From: Candidatus Sodalis endolongispinus | GTDB taxonomy: Bacteria; Pseudomonadota; Gammaproteobacteria; Enterobacterales; Enterobacteriaceae | Assembly: GCF_018777395.1 (NCBI RefSeq) | Contig: NZ_JAFJYC010000001.1 | Location: 930,001-994,000, forward strand | DNA length: 64,000 nucleotides | Direction: 5' to 3' | Part shown: in pieces, positions 49,901 through 59,424 of the stretch | Layout of the letters: each line of letters begins with the position of its first letter | Numbering within the stretch: position 1 is the first letter of the stretch | The notes under the pieces: generated by a model | Seen by the model: only the letters and a program-made list of their open reading frames with translations | The model's database searches: none | What the model was told of the DNA's origin: nothing | Translations under genes and position numbers: made by a program

Positions 49901-50307
49901 CTCTCAACTCCTCTTGATTATGCTATCGACTGCAGCGCGGTGTCGGCCGCTCGACTTTTAAACTCTCACGATAAACAAGTTTGGCAGTAATGAATACTGA
50001 ACTATAGTGCAGTAGTTGGCGGCGGCGGGCTTACCCACAACGAGAGAGCTTATCGGGACGGCCTGGGGTATCGTTAGCCGCCGCAAAACGCCCCCGGCTG
50101 GCGTAAGCCGCGCCCAGTGGTCCACGCCCCGGTAGAGGGTGTTTGTGATATACTGTGTGGGTCGGGCCGCGACGTTATGGCGTCACGTTGAATTTGCCGG
50201 GCCGTTATAAAAGCGTAAGATAGTATGGTGTCCGTGGACGAAAAACAGCGGGGAATCAACTCAAACACTGCCTCGGGCGCAAAAACTTAAGAGAATAGGC
50301 GGTAACC
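49901..50307. other. Spacer where yafC would be expected; no gene seen
   Basis: E. coli has yafC (LysR type) between dkgB and yafD. Nothing like it is seen in these 400 bp. The divergent promoters of the car relic and yafD should lie here. Confidence 0.5.
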
Positions 50308-51147
50308 GTGCCAAAAAAAACATATGCCGTCAGGTATGTCGCGGGCCAGCCAGTCGAGCGTATCTTCCCACCCCTTGCCTCTGGCCAATTAGGTCAGGCG
50401 TTGCCGCCGGGAGAACCTTTGCCAGGCTCGTGCATTTTGCGGGTAATGGTATGGAATATCTTTAAACAGCAACGCGCCAATTGGCTATCGGTTTTGCAGG
50501 GGTTTGGTAAAGATGCCCAGCTGGTCCTGCTACAGGAAGCACAAACCACGCCTGAACTGGTCCGATTCGCCACTTCTCATTATCTGGCGGCGGATCAGGT
50601 TCCTGCATTGATTTTCCCGCAACACCAGTCAGGGGTAATGACCCTGTCCGCGGCTCATCCCGTCTACTGCTGTCCACTGCGCGAGCGCGAGCCGCTGTTA
50701 CGGTTAGCCAAGTCGGCGCTGGTCACCGTGTATCCTATTCACAACGGCCAATTGCTGATGGTGGTCAATATCCATGCGGTGAATTTTAGTCTGGGAATTG
50801 ATGTGTACAGCAAACAGCTGGACCCCATCGGCGAGCAGATCCGCAATCACAGCGGCCCGGTTATCATGGCGGGGGATTTCAATGCCTGGAGCAGACAGCG
50901 TATGCTGGCGCTTTACCGTTTCGCGGAACGGATGGGCCTCGGCGAGGTGAGGTTTGTCGATGATCAACGCCGGCGGGCGTTTGGCCGTCCGCTGGATTTC
51001 GTCTTTTATCGCGATATGAACGTCTGCGAGGCGTCGGTACTGGTGACCGAGGCCTCAGACCATAATCCTTTGCTGGTCGAGTTTGAGCACACCACCCGGC
51101 GTGTGCGGACACCGGCCGAGCCGAAGATTGTCGGTATCGGGACGTAA
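50308..51147 (+). CDS. yafD: YafD, endonuclease/exonuclease/phosphatase family protein
   Basis: A 279-residue protein matching E. coli YafD (266 aa). It has the EEP-fold motifs [27 protein letters not shown] (Glu), [15 protein letters not shown] (Asp, Asn) and [11 protein letters not shown] (Asp, His). The substrate is not known. The start is GTG 50308 ([13 protein letters not shown]), as the family N-terminus begins there. The last residues (PKIVGIGT) differ from E. coli and are encoded by the first unit of a tandem repeat that continues past the stop. Otherwise intact. Confidence 0.93.
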   Translation: MPKKTYAVRYVAGQPVERIFPPLASGQLGQALPPGEPLPGSCILRVMVWNIFKQQRANWLSVLQGFGKDAQLVLLQEAQTTPELVRFATSHYLAADQVPALIFPQHQSGVMTLSAAHPVYCCPLREREPLLRLAKSALVTVYPIHNGQLLMVVNIHAVNFSLGIDVYSKQLDPIGEQIRNHSGPVIMAGDFNAWSRQRMLALYRFAERMGLGEVRFVDDQRRRAFGRPLDFVFYRDMNVCEASVLVTEASDHNPLLVEFEHTTRRVRTPAEPKIVGIGT

Positions 51148-51275
51148 ATCCAGCAGCGCACCAGGGTATGACCCGGTTGTCGGTATCGAAAGGTAAACCC
51201 CACAGCGCGTTGGGATCTGACCCCGTTGTCGTATTGGGACATAAGTCCATTAGCGTATTGGGATGTCAACTTAGT
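51128..51275 (+). repeat. Three tandem 49-50 bp units at the yafD 3' end
   Basis: Units begin TTGTCGGTATCG at about 51128, 51177 and (as TTGTCGTATTG) 51226. Each contains a GTAAATCC-type stretch, AGCGC and TGACCCCG. The first unit includes the last codons and stop of yafD. Confidence 0.78.
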
Positions 51276-51314
51276 CCTGTATCGGTACAGGGACTAGGTA
51301 ACGCCTGCAGGCAT

Positions 51315-51344
51315 AAAAAAAGCAGACGTTGTAGCGTCTGCTTT
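51315..51344. terminator. Bidirectional terminator after yafD
   Basis: AAAAGCAGACG and CGTCTGCTTTT form an 11-bp stem around TTGTAG, flanked by A- and T-runs. It lies just left of the second insertion sequence. Confidence 0.9.
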
Positions 51345-51357
51345 TCAAGTTACCCAC
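51342..51357. repeat. 16-bp direct repeat flanking IS copy 2 (left)
   Basis: TTTTCAAGTTACCCAC abuts the left end of the element and is repeated exactly at 52579-52594. It overlaps the T-run of the terminator. Confidence 0.85.
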
Positions 51358-51421
51358 TGATTTATCCCCCTGAAACACCAGACAGTAGCTGTATCTCCAG
51401 ATAAGAGATAGGCTTGAATAT

Positions 51422-51808
51422 ATGTCTAACACTAACGCCAATTTTGATATGACCGGGATCCCGTTAGGTCAAGAAGTCCGTAAACGTAAAACTCCTCAGG
51501 AAAAAATGGCCATTATTCAGCAGAGGATGGAGCCCGGCATGAATGTCTCCCATCTCGCACGACTGCACGGTATCCAGCCCAGCCTGCTGTTTAAGTGGAA
51601 AAAGCAATATCAGGAAGGAAGCCTCACTGCCGGGGAGGACGTTGTTCCTGCCTCTGAGCTTGCAGCTGCATTGAAGCAGGTCCGGGAGCTCCAGCGCCTT
51701 CTGGGTAAGAAGACGATGGAGGTTGAGATCCTAAAAGAAGCCGTGGAGTACGGCCAGTCACGAAAATGGATAGCGCACGCGCCCTTGTTGCCAAAGGCCG
51801 GGGAATAG
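51422..51808 (+). CDS. IS2-like OrfA, copy 2
   Basis: A 128-residue version of OrfA, three residues shorter than copy 1: the block TAVAAGEDV has become TAGEDV. Thr/Pro and other single changes (GIPLGQEV against GILLGQEV) are also seen. The helix-turn-helix and leucine-zipper regions are intact, so it could still bind element ends and act as an inhibitor of transposition. Confidence 0.88.
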   Translation: MSNTNANFDMTGIPLGQEVRKRKTPQEKMAIIQQRMEPGMNVSHLARLHGIQPSLLFKWKKQYQEGSLTAGEDVVPASELAAALKQVRELQRLLGKKTMEVEILKEAVEYGQSRKWIAHAPLLPKAGE

Positions 51809-52536
51809 CACAGGTCAGCCGCGCCATGAGCGTGTCGCGTGCGCCGCTGTCACTGCGGATTAAGCGTTCTGCCGACTGGCAGGACAGGCGCTGTAACCGG
51901 CGTAATGACGAAGCAGACGCTGAAATACTGTCGGACATCCTCGACATCATCAGCGATATGCCCAGCTACGGCTATCGGCGGGTGTGGGGCATCCTGTGTA
52001 AACAACGTCGCGCAGAGGGACTGACGCCGGTAAATGCGAAACGACTTTACAGGATCATGTGTGAGCATAACCTGCTGTTATTACATTGAAAACCAGAGCG
52101 GCCGAGGCGTGAGCATAAGTGCAGGATCGCGGTGGCAGAAAGCGATATTCGCTGGTGTTCAGATGGCTTCGAGTTCGGCTGCGACAACGGTGAAAAACTG
52201 CGGGTCACGTTCGCACTGGACTGCTGCGACAGAGAGGCCATAGACTGGTCTGCGAGCACTGTAGGCTACGACAGTTCGACCGTGCAGGATGTGATGCTGA
52301 TGTCGGTAGAAAAGCGCTTCGGCGACAGGTTACCCGATACAGCGGTGCAGTGGTTGACGGACAACGGTTCAGCGTATACCGCGCATGAAACGCAGAGGTT
52401 CGCCAGAGAACTGGATCTGGAGCCCTGCACAACAGCGGTGAGCAGCCCGCAGAGAATGGCCGAACGGTTCGTGAAGACGATGAAGGAAGACTATATCACT
52501 CTCCGAGAGAATACCGGCGGCAGCGGGCTTCGTTAA
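51766..52536 (+). pseudogene. IS2-like OrfB, copy 2, nonsense codon and 3' deletion
   Basis: It carries the same TGA (52087-52089) between the HTH_21 and rve domains as copy 1. In addition the sequence after KTMKEDYI is deleted out of frame, removing the end of the catalytic domain with the residues that follow the catalytic Glu helix (the [11 protein letters not shown] block). SNGMAERF is shortened to RMAERF. It cannot make an active transposase. The product fragment after the TGA keeps only the first two acidic residues in a proper context. Confidence 0.9.
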
Positions 52537-52578
52537 CTTAAGATACAAAAGCTGTACGGAGATGGCGGGGCAAGATCA

Positions 52579-52594
52579 TTTTCAAGTTACCCAC
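52579..52594. repeat. 16-bp direct repeat flanking IS copy 2 (right)
   Basis: An exact copy of the 16 bp at 51342-51357, starting directly after the right end of the element. Confidence 0.85.
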
Positions 52595-52663
52595 GCTGGC
52601 ATTAACCTGCCCAGGCATCACGCCGTCTCACATCACCGCAAAAACGATGCGATCAGCACTGCC

Positions 52664-54040
52664 TCAGGAATCCGTCGACTTGCCGTTAACGAACAGTGTC
52701 AGCTTAAGCCCCGGCTGCAGGTTGTTGGCATTGGTCAACGCATCGTTCCAGCGCATAACGTCTTTAATATCAACGCCGTGCCGGCGGGCTGATGCTCGCC
52801 AGGGAATCCCCTTTGCGCACCTGATAAGTGATGCTGTTGTTGTTGGCAATCTGCATCGTGCCGCTGCCGACTTTCAGCGTCTGGCCTACTTTCAAGCTGC
52901 GCGCGCTGCGCAGATTATTCCATTTCTGCAGGTCAGCGGTTTTGACGTTCAGCCGTTGTGCGATGTCGGATAACGTATCTCCGGCACGGACCTCATAGCT
53001 GCCGCTGCCGATATTATCGGCCAGCTGCGTGGACTGCACTGCCGCAATATCGCCTTCCGCCAGCGAGGTACGCAGCTGAGAAGCATGCTCCTTGGGCAGC
53101 ATGATATAATGCGGCCCATTCGGCGCTGTCACGTTGCGTTTGTAGCCGGTGTTGAAGCTTTTCAGCTTAGTCAGCGACAGGCCAGACATTTCAGCCGCCT
53201 GCGTCAAACCGATTTGCTGACCGACTTCCACCCGCGCCAGCGCGCGTTGTGCATTCGATTTAGGCAACGCGATGCCAAATTGTTTGCTATTCTTAATGAG
53301 GTTGCTAAGCGCAAGCATCTTCGGAACATAAAGGGTGGTTTCGCGATGCAGCGCCAACGACCAGAAATCGGTAGGGCGACCTTTGGCCTTATTACGCTTA
53401 GTGGCCTGCATAATACGGCCTTCACCGCTGTTATAGGCGGCGATAGTCAATAGCCAGTCGCCGTCGAACATACGGTTAAGCCGCTGCATCATATCCAGTG
53501 CAACGGTGGTGGACGCCACCACATCACGGCGGCCGTCATACCACTGATTTTGCTTCATGCCATAATTCTTGCCTGTCTGGGGAACAATCTGCCAAAGGCC
53601 AGCCGCGTTAGAGGCGGATGTTGCCTTCTGGTCAAAAGCGCTCTCCACTATGGGTAGCAGTACCAGTTCCATCGGCATCTTACGTTGCTTAATCTGCTCG
53701 ACAATCCAGTACATGTACGGCTCTCTGCCCGTAATGTTACATCGTGGAGATAGCTCTTCTGTTTCAAATAACGCTTTTGTTGCTCGCGGACCCGGGCGTT
53801 ATCCGGTATCTGCATCTTCAGCTCGTCGCCAATGAAGTTCCACAAATCGCCCTGCGGCAGGCTGCTATTGATATCTTGCCATCGCGCGGTACCCGCTCGG
53901 TCATCTGTGTACTTTCCTGCTTCACCTTGACCTGCCGAAGAAACACTCTGTGCATGCTGTTCGGGGGGCGGTGTGTCCTGCCTGGACACCTGACACCCCA
54001 CCAGCAAGACCGAGGCGAATAAAATCGCATGAGTCTTCAT
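52664..54040 (-). pseudogene. mltD: mltD membrane-bound lytic transglycosylase D, two frameshifts
   Basis: The full gene is traceable against E. coli MltD (452 aa). A lipoprotein signal (LLVGCQVS) starts at 54040. A 2-base insertion (GAGAG) near 53722 shifts the frame after LHDVTLRAE. The catalytic SLT domain follows with its Glu in VESAFDQKATS and the AAYNSGEGRIM motif. Then come LysM repeats, and a 1-base insertion near 52788 (KGDSLASI) shifts the frame inside the last LysM; RRHGVDIKDVMRW then runs to 52664. The first lesion separates the export signal from the enzyme, so no exported MltD is expected. Confidence 0.94.
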
Positions 54041-54110
54041 CTGTATGTCAATAGTCGCTTAGAAGGCGAGCGATGGTACTTTGAAGCCTGGGACATTACA
54101 ACTAAAACCT

Positions 54111-54863
54111 TCAGAAATGATCATTCTTCGCGCGTAATGCCGCAAAAACCCGCCATTCCTCATCAGGAACGGGGTGAGCGTTTAATTTGTTTTGTAAATC
54201 AACGTCATGACAACGTAAGAATAGATTAATTTGTCGCTCTAAATGCAGCGTAGAGGGCAGGCTGGGCTGGTTTTTCAGCCGTAACTCACTAATTTTATGT
54301 TGATAACCTGCGATAACACTATCTTCGGGTAACAAGGCGGCGGAAAAGTTCAAATTGCTTAAAGTATACTCATGTGCGGCGCAGATCAGAGTCTCGGACG
54401 GAAGCAGGTTAACCTTCTGAAATGACTCATACATTTGTTTAGGTGTACCCTCGAAAAGCCGGCCGCAACCTGCGGAAAAAACCGTGTCGCCGCAAAAAAG
54501 CCAGGGCGCGCTGTAAAATCCGATATGTCGGAGTGTATGTCCGGGTAATGCCATTATGCTGAAGGTGTGTCTTAGTAATGTCAGGCTATCGCCTTCGTTG
54601 ACTATTTGGCTTGCGCCTTTGGTACGGGTTTCTTCCGGGCCATAGACCGGCACCTGGAAATGCTGCAGCAGCTCGGCAACGCCACCCACATGGTCCTGAT
54701 GATGATGGGTCAATAACATGGCGACAGGGGTCAAATGGTGGTCGGCCAGCGCCTGCAACACCGGCGCCGCTTCGCCTGGATCCACCACCAGACATTGCCT
54801 GTCGTCATTGTGTAAAAGCCAAATGTAATTATCCGCCAATGCGGGAATGCTGATAAGATTCAT
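54111..54863 (-). CDS. gloB: Hydroxyacylglutathione hydrolase (glyoxalase II)
   Basis: A 250-residue metallo-beta-lactamase-fold enzyme (E. coli 251). It has the metal-binding [10 protein letters not shown] motif, Asp/His in [18 protein letters not shown] and [10 protein letters not shown]. It hydrolyses S-lactoylglutathione to lactate and glutathione in methylglyoxal detoxification. The start ATG 54863 ([17 protein letters not shown]) is that of the family; longer upstream frames overlap the divergent yafS promoter region. The frame is intact. Confidence 0.95.
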   Translation of the reverse strand: MNLISIPALADNYIWLLHNDDRQCLVVDPGEAAPVLQALADHHLTPVAMLLTHHHQDHVGGVAELLQHFQVPVYGPEETRTKGASQIVNEGDSLTLLRHTFSIMALPGHTLRHIGFYSAPWLFCGDTVFSAGCGRLFEGTPKQMYESFQKVNLLPSETLICAAHEYTLSNLNFSAALLPEDSVIAGYQHKISELRLKNQPSLPSTLHLERQINLFLRCHDVDLQNKLNAHPVPDEEWRVFAALRAKNDHF

Positions 54864-54909
54864 TGTTAACCTCGTTATTTTCTCTATGGCTCTTAGAAGA
54901 TAGACAAAC

Positions 54910-55656
54910 ATGAAACCAGCGCAAAGTAACAAAACGATTGAGGCGCCTGCTTCATGGGACGATATTCCCTGCGGGGCTTACTATCGTCAGGCGCTGGAGC
55001 AGGGTCTGAAAGCCTGGTGGCCTAAACTGTTCGGTTTTCATCTGCTCAAAATCGGCGCGCTGAGTGCGGATCTGGATACCGGCGATTGTGCGATTTCTCA
55101 CCAGGTAAATGTGGGGCTTGCGAGCGAGCGTTTGCAGGTCATCGCCGACCCTTACCAGTTACCATTCGCCAATAAGTCGGCGGATGCCTGTCTACTGGCC
55201 CATACCTTATCCTATACCGGCGATCCCCACCGGCTGCTGCGGGAGGTAGACCGCGTGCTCATCGATGACGGCTGGCTGGTCATCACGACCTTTAACCCGG
55301 TAAGTCTGCTGGGGTTGGGTAAAATCTGCCCGATTCTGTTTCGCCGCCAGCCGTACAAAAGCCGCATGTATACGCAGATGCGGCTTTTAGATTGGCTGGG
55401 GGTGCTTAATTTCGAGGTGTTGCACCGCACCCATCTGCAGGTGCTGCCGTGGCGGCGCCAGGGAGGGCGGCTGCTCAGCACCCATTTTCCCGCTATCGGC
55501 TGCCTGAGCGTCATTGTCGCGCGAAAACGCACGTTCCCTCTTAGCCTGACGCCGCTGAAGAACAAAACGTCCTCACGGGGATTACGCCGGCCGGTTAACG
55601 CCACCACCCGCAGCTGCCGGCAGCGGCATGCCTTCAAGGCAAAGTACCCGCTTTAA
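54910..55656 (+). CDS. yafS: YafS, SAM-dependent methyltransferase family protein
   Basis: A 248-residue protein matching E. coli YafS (240 aa). It has the class I methyltransferase pattern [56 protein letters not shown]. The glycine-rich motif I is weak, as in the E. coli protein, so catalytic status is uncertain. Substrate is unknown. It is divergent from gloB and overlaps the end of rnhA by 4 nt, a conserved arrangement. The frame is intact. Confidence 0.92.
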   Translation: MKPAQSNKTIEAPASWDDIPCGAYYRQALEQGLKAWWPKLFGFHLLKIGALSADLDTGDCAISHQVNVGLASERLQVIADPYQLPFANKSADACLLAHTLSYTGDPHRLLREVDRVLIDDGWLVITTFNPVSLLGLGKICPILFRRQPYKSRMYTQMRLLDWLGVLNFEVLHRTHLQVLPWRRQGGRLLSTHFPAIGCLSVIVARKRTFPLSLTPLKNKTSSRGLRRPVNATTRSCRQRHAFKAKYPL

Positions 55657-56144
55657 TCCGCCCGGCCGCCACCCGTTTGTGCTTCCACCCGATAACCGAT
55701 GTCCTCAAGAGCCGGATGGCCGGCGGCGGCGCGCGCCAGTTCATCGCAGCGTTCGTTTTCAGGGTGTCCCGCATGGCCCTTCACCCAATCCCAGCGCAGA
55801 GTATGAGGTTGGATGGCCGCGTCAAGCCGCTGCCATAAATCGACGTTTTTCACCGGCTTCTTGTCGGCGGTTTTCCAGCCACGCTTTTTCCAGTTATGTA
55901 TCCATTGGGTCATCCCCTGGCGGACGTACTGACTGTCGGTGCTCAGCACCACCTCACAGGCATCCGTCAGGGCTTCCAATGCAACGATAGCCGCCATCAG
56001 CTCCATCCTATTGTTGGTGGTCAGGCGATAACCGGCGCTGAAGGTTTTTTCATGCTGTTTATAGCGCAGTATGGCGCCATAGCCGCCGTGGCCGGGATTG
56101 CCCAGGCACGAACCGTCGGTGAAAATTTCAACCTGTTTGCGCAT
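55653..56144 (-). CDS. rnhA: Ribonuclease HI
   Basis: A 163-residue enzyme (E. coli 155). All acidic active-site residues are present: Asp in [12 protein letters not shown], Glu in [10 protein letters not shown], Asp in [11 protein letters not shown] and Asp in [11 protein letters not shown], along with the basic handle [16 protein letters not shown]. It degrades RNA in RNA-DNA hybrids. The C-terminal tail is slightly longer than in E. coli. It is divergent from dnaQ with 53 bp between starts, the classical enterobacterial rnhA/dnaQ arrangement. The frame is intact. Confidence 0.97.
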   Translation of the reverse strand: MRKQVEIFTDGSCLGNPGHGGYGAILRYKQHEKTFSAGYRLTTNNRMELMAAIVALEALTDACEVVLSTDSQYVRQGMTQWIHNWKKRGWKTADKKPVKNVDLWQRLDAAIQPHTLRWDWVKGHAGHPENERCDELARAAAGHPALEDIGYRVEAQTGGGRAD

Positions 56145-56197
56145 CTCTGGTAAACTAGCTCCATGTTAAAAGCCCAAGTCTGACATAAACGAGCATT

Positions 56198-56956
56198 ATG
56201 AGCACTGACATTACGCGACAGATTGTTCTGGATACCGAAACCACCGGTATGAACAAGTTAGGTGTCCATTATGAAGGACACCGCATCATCGAAATCGGCG
56301 CGGTCGAGGTCATCAATCGCCGCCTGACCGGCCGGCATTTTCATGTCTATCTGAAACCGGACCGGCTTGTCGACCCCGAAGCGTTCAACGTGCACGGCAT
56401 CAGCGACGAGTTTCTGGCGGATAAGCCGACGTTTGCCGATGTGGCAGATGAGTTTTTGCGCTTTATTCGCGGTGGCGAGCTGGTCATTCATAATGCCCTC
56501 TTCGATATCGGCTTTATGGATTATGAGTTTGGGATGCTTAACCGCGGCATCGCCAAGACCGACACTTTTTGCAAGGTAACCGACAGCCTGGTGCTGGCGC
56601 GCAAAATGTTTCCCGGTAAGCGCAACAGCTTGGACGCGCTGTGCGATCGTTATCTGATCGATAACAGTAAGCGAACCCTCCACGGCGCTTTGCTTGACGC
56701 CGAAATTCTGGCGGACGTGTTCTTGCTGATGACCGGTGGTCAGACCGCGATGCGTTTCGCCATGGAAGGGGAGCAGGAGCAACGCGGCGCGGGAGAAAGC
56801 GGGCAAATCCAGCGGGTGCAACGCGCCCAGTCGTCGCTGAAGGTGGTGTACGCCAGCGACGAGGAAGTGGTGGCCCATGAGCAGCGTTTGGATCTGGTGC
56901 AGAAAAATGGCGGCAGCTGTGTGTGGCGGGCGGAAAACCCTGCGCAAAGCGAGTAA
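56198..56956 (+). CDS. dnaQ: DNA polymerase III epsilon subunit (proofreading exonuclease)
   Basis: A 252-residue protein (E. coli 243). ExoI motif VLDTETTGMN, ExoII motif VIHNALFDIGFMD and ExoIII motif HGALLDAEILADVFLL carry the DEDDh residues. The C-terminal region (QRVQRAQSSLKVVYASDEE) matches the segment that binds the polymerase alpha subunit. It is intact. Because the genome shows many mutations, it is useful to see that the proofreading active site is not visibly altered. Confidence 0.97.
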   Translation: MSTDITRQIVLDTETTGMNKLGVHYEGHRIIEIGAVEVINRRLTGRHFHVYLKPDRLVDPEAFNVHGISDEFLADKPTFADVADEFLRFIRGGELVIHNALFDIGFMDYEFGMLNRGIAKTDTFCKVTDSLVLARKMFPGKRNSLDALCDRYLIDNSKRTLHGALLDAEILADVFLLMTGGQTAMRFAMEGEQEQRGAGESGQIQRVQRAQSSLKVVYASDEEVVAHEQRLDLVQKNGGSCVWRAENPAQSE

Positions 56957-57090
56957 ATCACCTTGTCAGGTCAAAATAAACGGAGGGTGCTGCATTTATC
57001 AGCAAACGATTTACCGGGGCATAAAAAGCATTGACGTCAACCGGCCCTGACCTTATTATTCGCCTCGCTTTCCCGACAAAGCGCAAGTGC

Positions 57091-57167
57091 GGTGCGGTAG
57101 TTCAGTCGGTTAGAATACCGGCCTGTCACGCCGGGGGGCGCGGGTTCGAGTCCCGTCCGCACCGCCA
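57091..57167 (+). tRNA. aspV: tRNA-Asp (anticodon GTC), second copy
   Basis: A 77-nt tRNA with encoded CCA. Acceptor GGTGCGG pairs with CCGCACC, anticodon GTC. Position after dnaQ is that of E. coli aspV. Confidence 0.98.
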
Positions 57168-57176
57168 ATCATTTTA

Positions 57177-57206
57177 AAACCCCGTGTTTGTCAAAATACG
57201 GGGTTT
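57177..57206 (+). terminator. Terminator after tRNA-Asp
   Basis: AAAACCCCGT and ACGGGGTTTT form a 10-bp stem with an A/T-rich loop, ending in a T-run. It lies 10 nt after the tRNA. Confidence 0.9.
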
Positions 57207-57549
57207 TGTCTTTTCTGCGGCGACAAAGCCTAAATATCTCCCTGCGTGCACCATGCGCCATGGGCCAACGGCGCCGATAATCGGGCCGCACATTGCCTTG
57301 CTACCCGCTGAAGGCGGTTTTGCTGTTTACCGGCAGGACCAGGCACACCGGCACTAGCTTAGCCCTATTGGCCCAAATCAAAGTCCAAGTCCGTGCCCAT
57401 ACCGAAGCCCTAACTTAAGCCTCAGCCAATGCCTCCGTGCTGTTACCATCGGAGGAGGGCGTCGAGCGGGATATTGCGACACAAAAAGAACTAACCGCTC
57501 GCGTTATAGGACTAAACTAAAACACCGGCTCACAAAAAAGGAACTGACA
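57207..57549. other. Intergenic, no gene seen
   Basis: About 340 bp before the puuE-like gene. No credible coding frame or RNA structure was noticed; the promoter of the next gene should lie at its right end. Confidence 0.5.
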
Positions 57550-58528
57550 ATGAGTGACGCGACCGAGAATAAAGGTTTCTCTTTTAACGCCAATTACCCA
57601 CGCGATCTTATCGGTTATGCCGGAAAGCCCCCGCAAGACGGCTGGCCTCAGCAGGCACGTATCGCGGTGCAATTTGTCCTGAACTATGAAGAAGGGGCCG
57701 AAAGTCATGTGCTGCACGGGGATGCAGGTTCCGAACAGTTCCTTTCCGATATCATTGGCGCCGCCAGTTATCCAGAGAGACATATGTCGATGGATTCGCT
57801 GTACGAGTACGGCTCCCGGGCCGGTTTCTGGCGGATCCATCAAGAGTTTTGCCGCCGCGGTCTGCCGTTGACCGTCTTTGGCGTGGCGATGGCGCTGGCG
57901 CGCAATCCGGCGGTGGTGGAGGCCATTAAGGCGTCTGGTTATGACGTGGTCAGTCACGGTTGGCGCTGGCTGCATTATCAGGGCGTCGATGCTAAAAACC
58001 GAACGACAGCATATGCAGCAGGCGGTGAATGTATTGACGCAATTGTTCGGTACAGCGCCGCTGGGTTGGTATACCGGCCACGACAGCCCCAATACCCGGA
58101 GGTTGGTTGTGGAGCAGGACGGTTTCCAATACGACAGTGATTATTACGGCGACGATCTGCCGTTTTGGATGCAGGTCACCCGTCAGGACGGCACGGTGAA
58201 ACCGCATCTCATCATCCCCTATACGCTGGAGGCGAATGATATGCGTTTTACCACGCCACAGGGGTTTAACAGCGGCGAGCAGTTCTACAGCTATTTGCGC
58301 GACATTTTCGACGTACTTTACGCCTAAGGGGAGACGTCACCCAAGATGCTTTCCGTTGGCATGCATGTCCGCATACTTGGCCGGCCGGGCCGGTTTCGCG
58401 CGCTGCAACGTTTTCTGGATTATATCCAACAGCACGAGGGGGTGTGGATTTGCCGTCGTCAGGATATCGCCGACCATTGGATTTCCCACCATCCCTACCA
58501 AGAAGCGTATTCGGCGCAGGACGGGTAG
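57550..58528 (+). pseudogene. Polysaccharide deacetylase-family (PuuE/allantoinase-like) pseudogene
   Basis: About 326 codons of a PuuE-type deacetylase are legible in order. YPRDLIGYAGKPPQDGWPQQARIAVQFVLNYEEGAES is the family N-terminus. YEYGSRAGFWRIHQEF and YDVVSHGWRWLHYQGVD hold the metal-site His. One inserted A near 58000 shifts the frame; TERQHMQQAVNVLTQLFG follows, then GWYTGHDSPNTRRLV. A TAA at 58325-58327 (DVLYA-stop-GE) interrupts again before MLSVGMHVRILGRPGR and the stop at 58528. Start ATG 57550 has AAGGA upstream. The enzyme hydrolyses allantoin or a related amide in relatives. Confidence 0.85.
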
Positions 58529-58674
58529 CAGAGAGCATCGCGCGCCGAAACGCCTCGCTTATGCCCGTTGGCAAAGCGCAGGCGCAGACGACCATCTACT
58601 TTGGCAATACAGGGGCGAAAATGGCCAGGGGGCGAGCGGCGGGCGCTCTGTCGTCGCCTCAGGCCACCGGTGAT
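58529..58674. other. Short spacer, no gene seen
   Basis: Convergent ends of the puuE-like and yafV pseudogenes; no terminator was recognised. Confidence 0.4.
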
Positions 58675-59424
58675 TTAAGGTTGCAGGCTGAAACCATCAG
58701 CATCCCGCCAGGCGGGAAATGTTTCACGGTATTGACGTAACGTCGAGAGCGACAGGCGAGCCTGCAGGCAGGCCGCTGCGTCCGGCTCGGCCTGCGCCAG
58801 CACCGTTCCCATGGGATCCAGGATCAGGCTGTTACCGCTATAGTGGTGCCGATTGCCATCGTCGCCAACGCGATTGCAGCCGGCGGCGTAAGCCTGGTTT
58901 TCGATGGCGCGCGCCGCCAGCAGCGTTTGCCAGTGCGCGCGGCGCGGGCCAATTAGCGACGTACAGCGCCAGATCGTAGTCCTGCTGATTGCGCGACCAC
59001 AGCGGAAAGCGCAGGTCATAACACACCAGCGGCAATATCCGCCAGCCGCGCCAGCCGACCACCACCCGTTCCTGACCGGCCTGATAATGGTGATGCTCAT
59101 CGGCCATTCTGAACAGATGACGTTTATCATAGCGGTGCGTCACGCCGTCGGGCTGCACCAGTAAGAAACGGTTGACCGCCCCTGCGGGCGTAGCGATGGC
59201 CGCGCTGCCACCTACCACCACTCCGCCAGCCACGCCACCACCCGCTGCTCGGGCAGGGCGTTGCCCGCCGCTTCCATGGTGAAACCGGTAGTAAACATTT
59301 CCGGCAGGAGAATCAGATCCTGCTCAATGAGCGGCGCCAACAGGCGGTCAAAGTGGGCCAGATTCGCCTCGCCGTCCATCCACACCAGCGGCTGCTGCAA
59401 CAGACTAAGCGCTAAAGTCGACAT
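58675..59424 (-). pseudogene. yafV: yafV omega-amidase (nitrilase family), frameshifted
   Basis: Three consecutive pieces match E. coli YafV (256 aa), the omega-amidase of the 2-oxoglutaramate salvage pathway. From ATG 59424, LLQQPLVWMDGEANLAHFDR and ILLPEMFTTGF (catalytic Glu) run to WLAEWW, where a deletion shifts the frame. Next, AGAVNRFLLVQPDGVTHRYDKRHLF (Lys), then ILPLVCYDLRFPLWSRN (catalytic Cys) run to YVANWPAPRA, where one base is missing near 58955. Then HWQTLLAARAIENQAYAAGCNRVG follows to 58675. Two frameshifts make it inactive. It overlaps the end of ybdL, its pathway partner. Confidence 0.93.

Larger units (their letters stand above)
51358..52578 (+). mobile_element. IS2-like insertion sequence, copy 2 (internally deleted)
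   Basis: A 1221-bp relative of copy 1 (nearly identical over most of its length). It lacks 9 bp in orfA, a few bases in orfB and about 100 bp near the 3' end, where the break falls between two TATATC/GATATC repeats. Ends match copy 1 (TGATTTATCCCC... and ...GGGGCAAGATCA). It is inserted between yafD and mltD. An exact 16-bp direct repeat flanks it, unusually long for an IS3-family target duplication. Confidence 0.9.
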
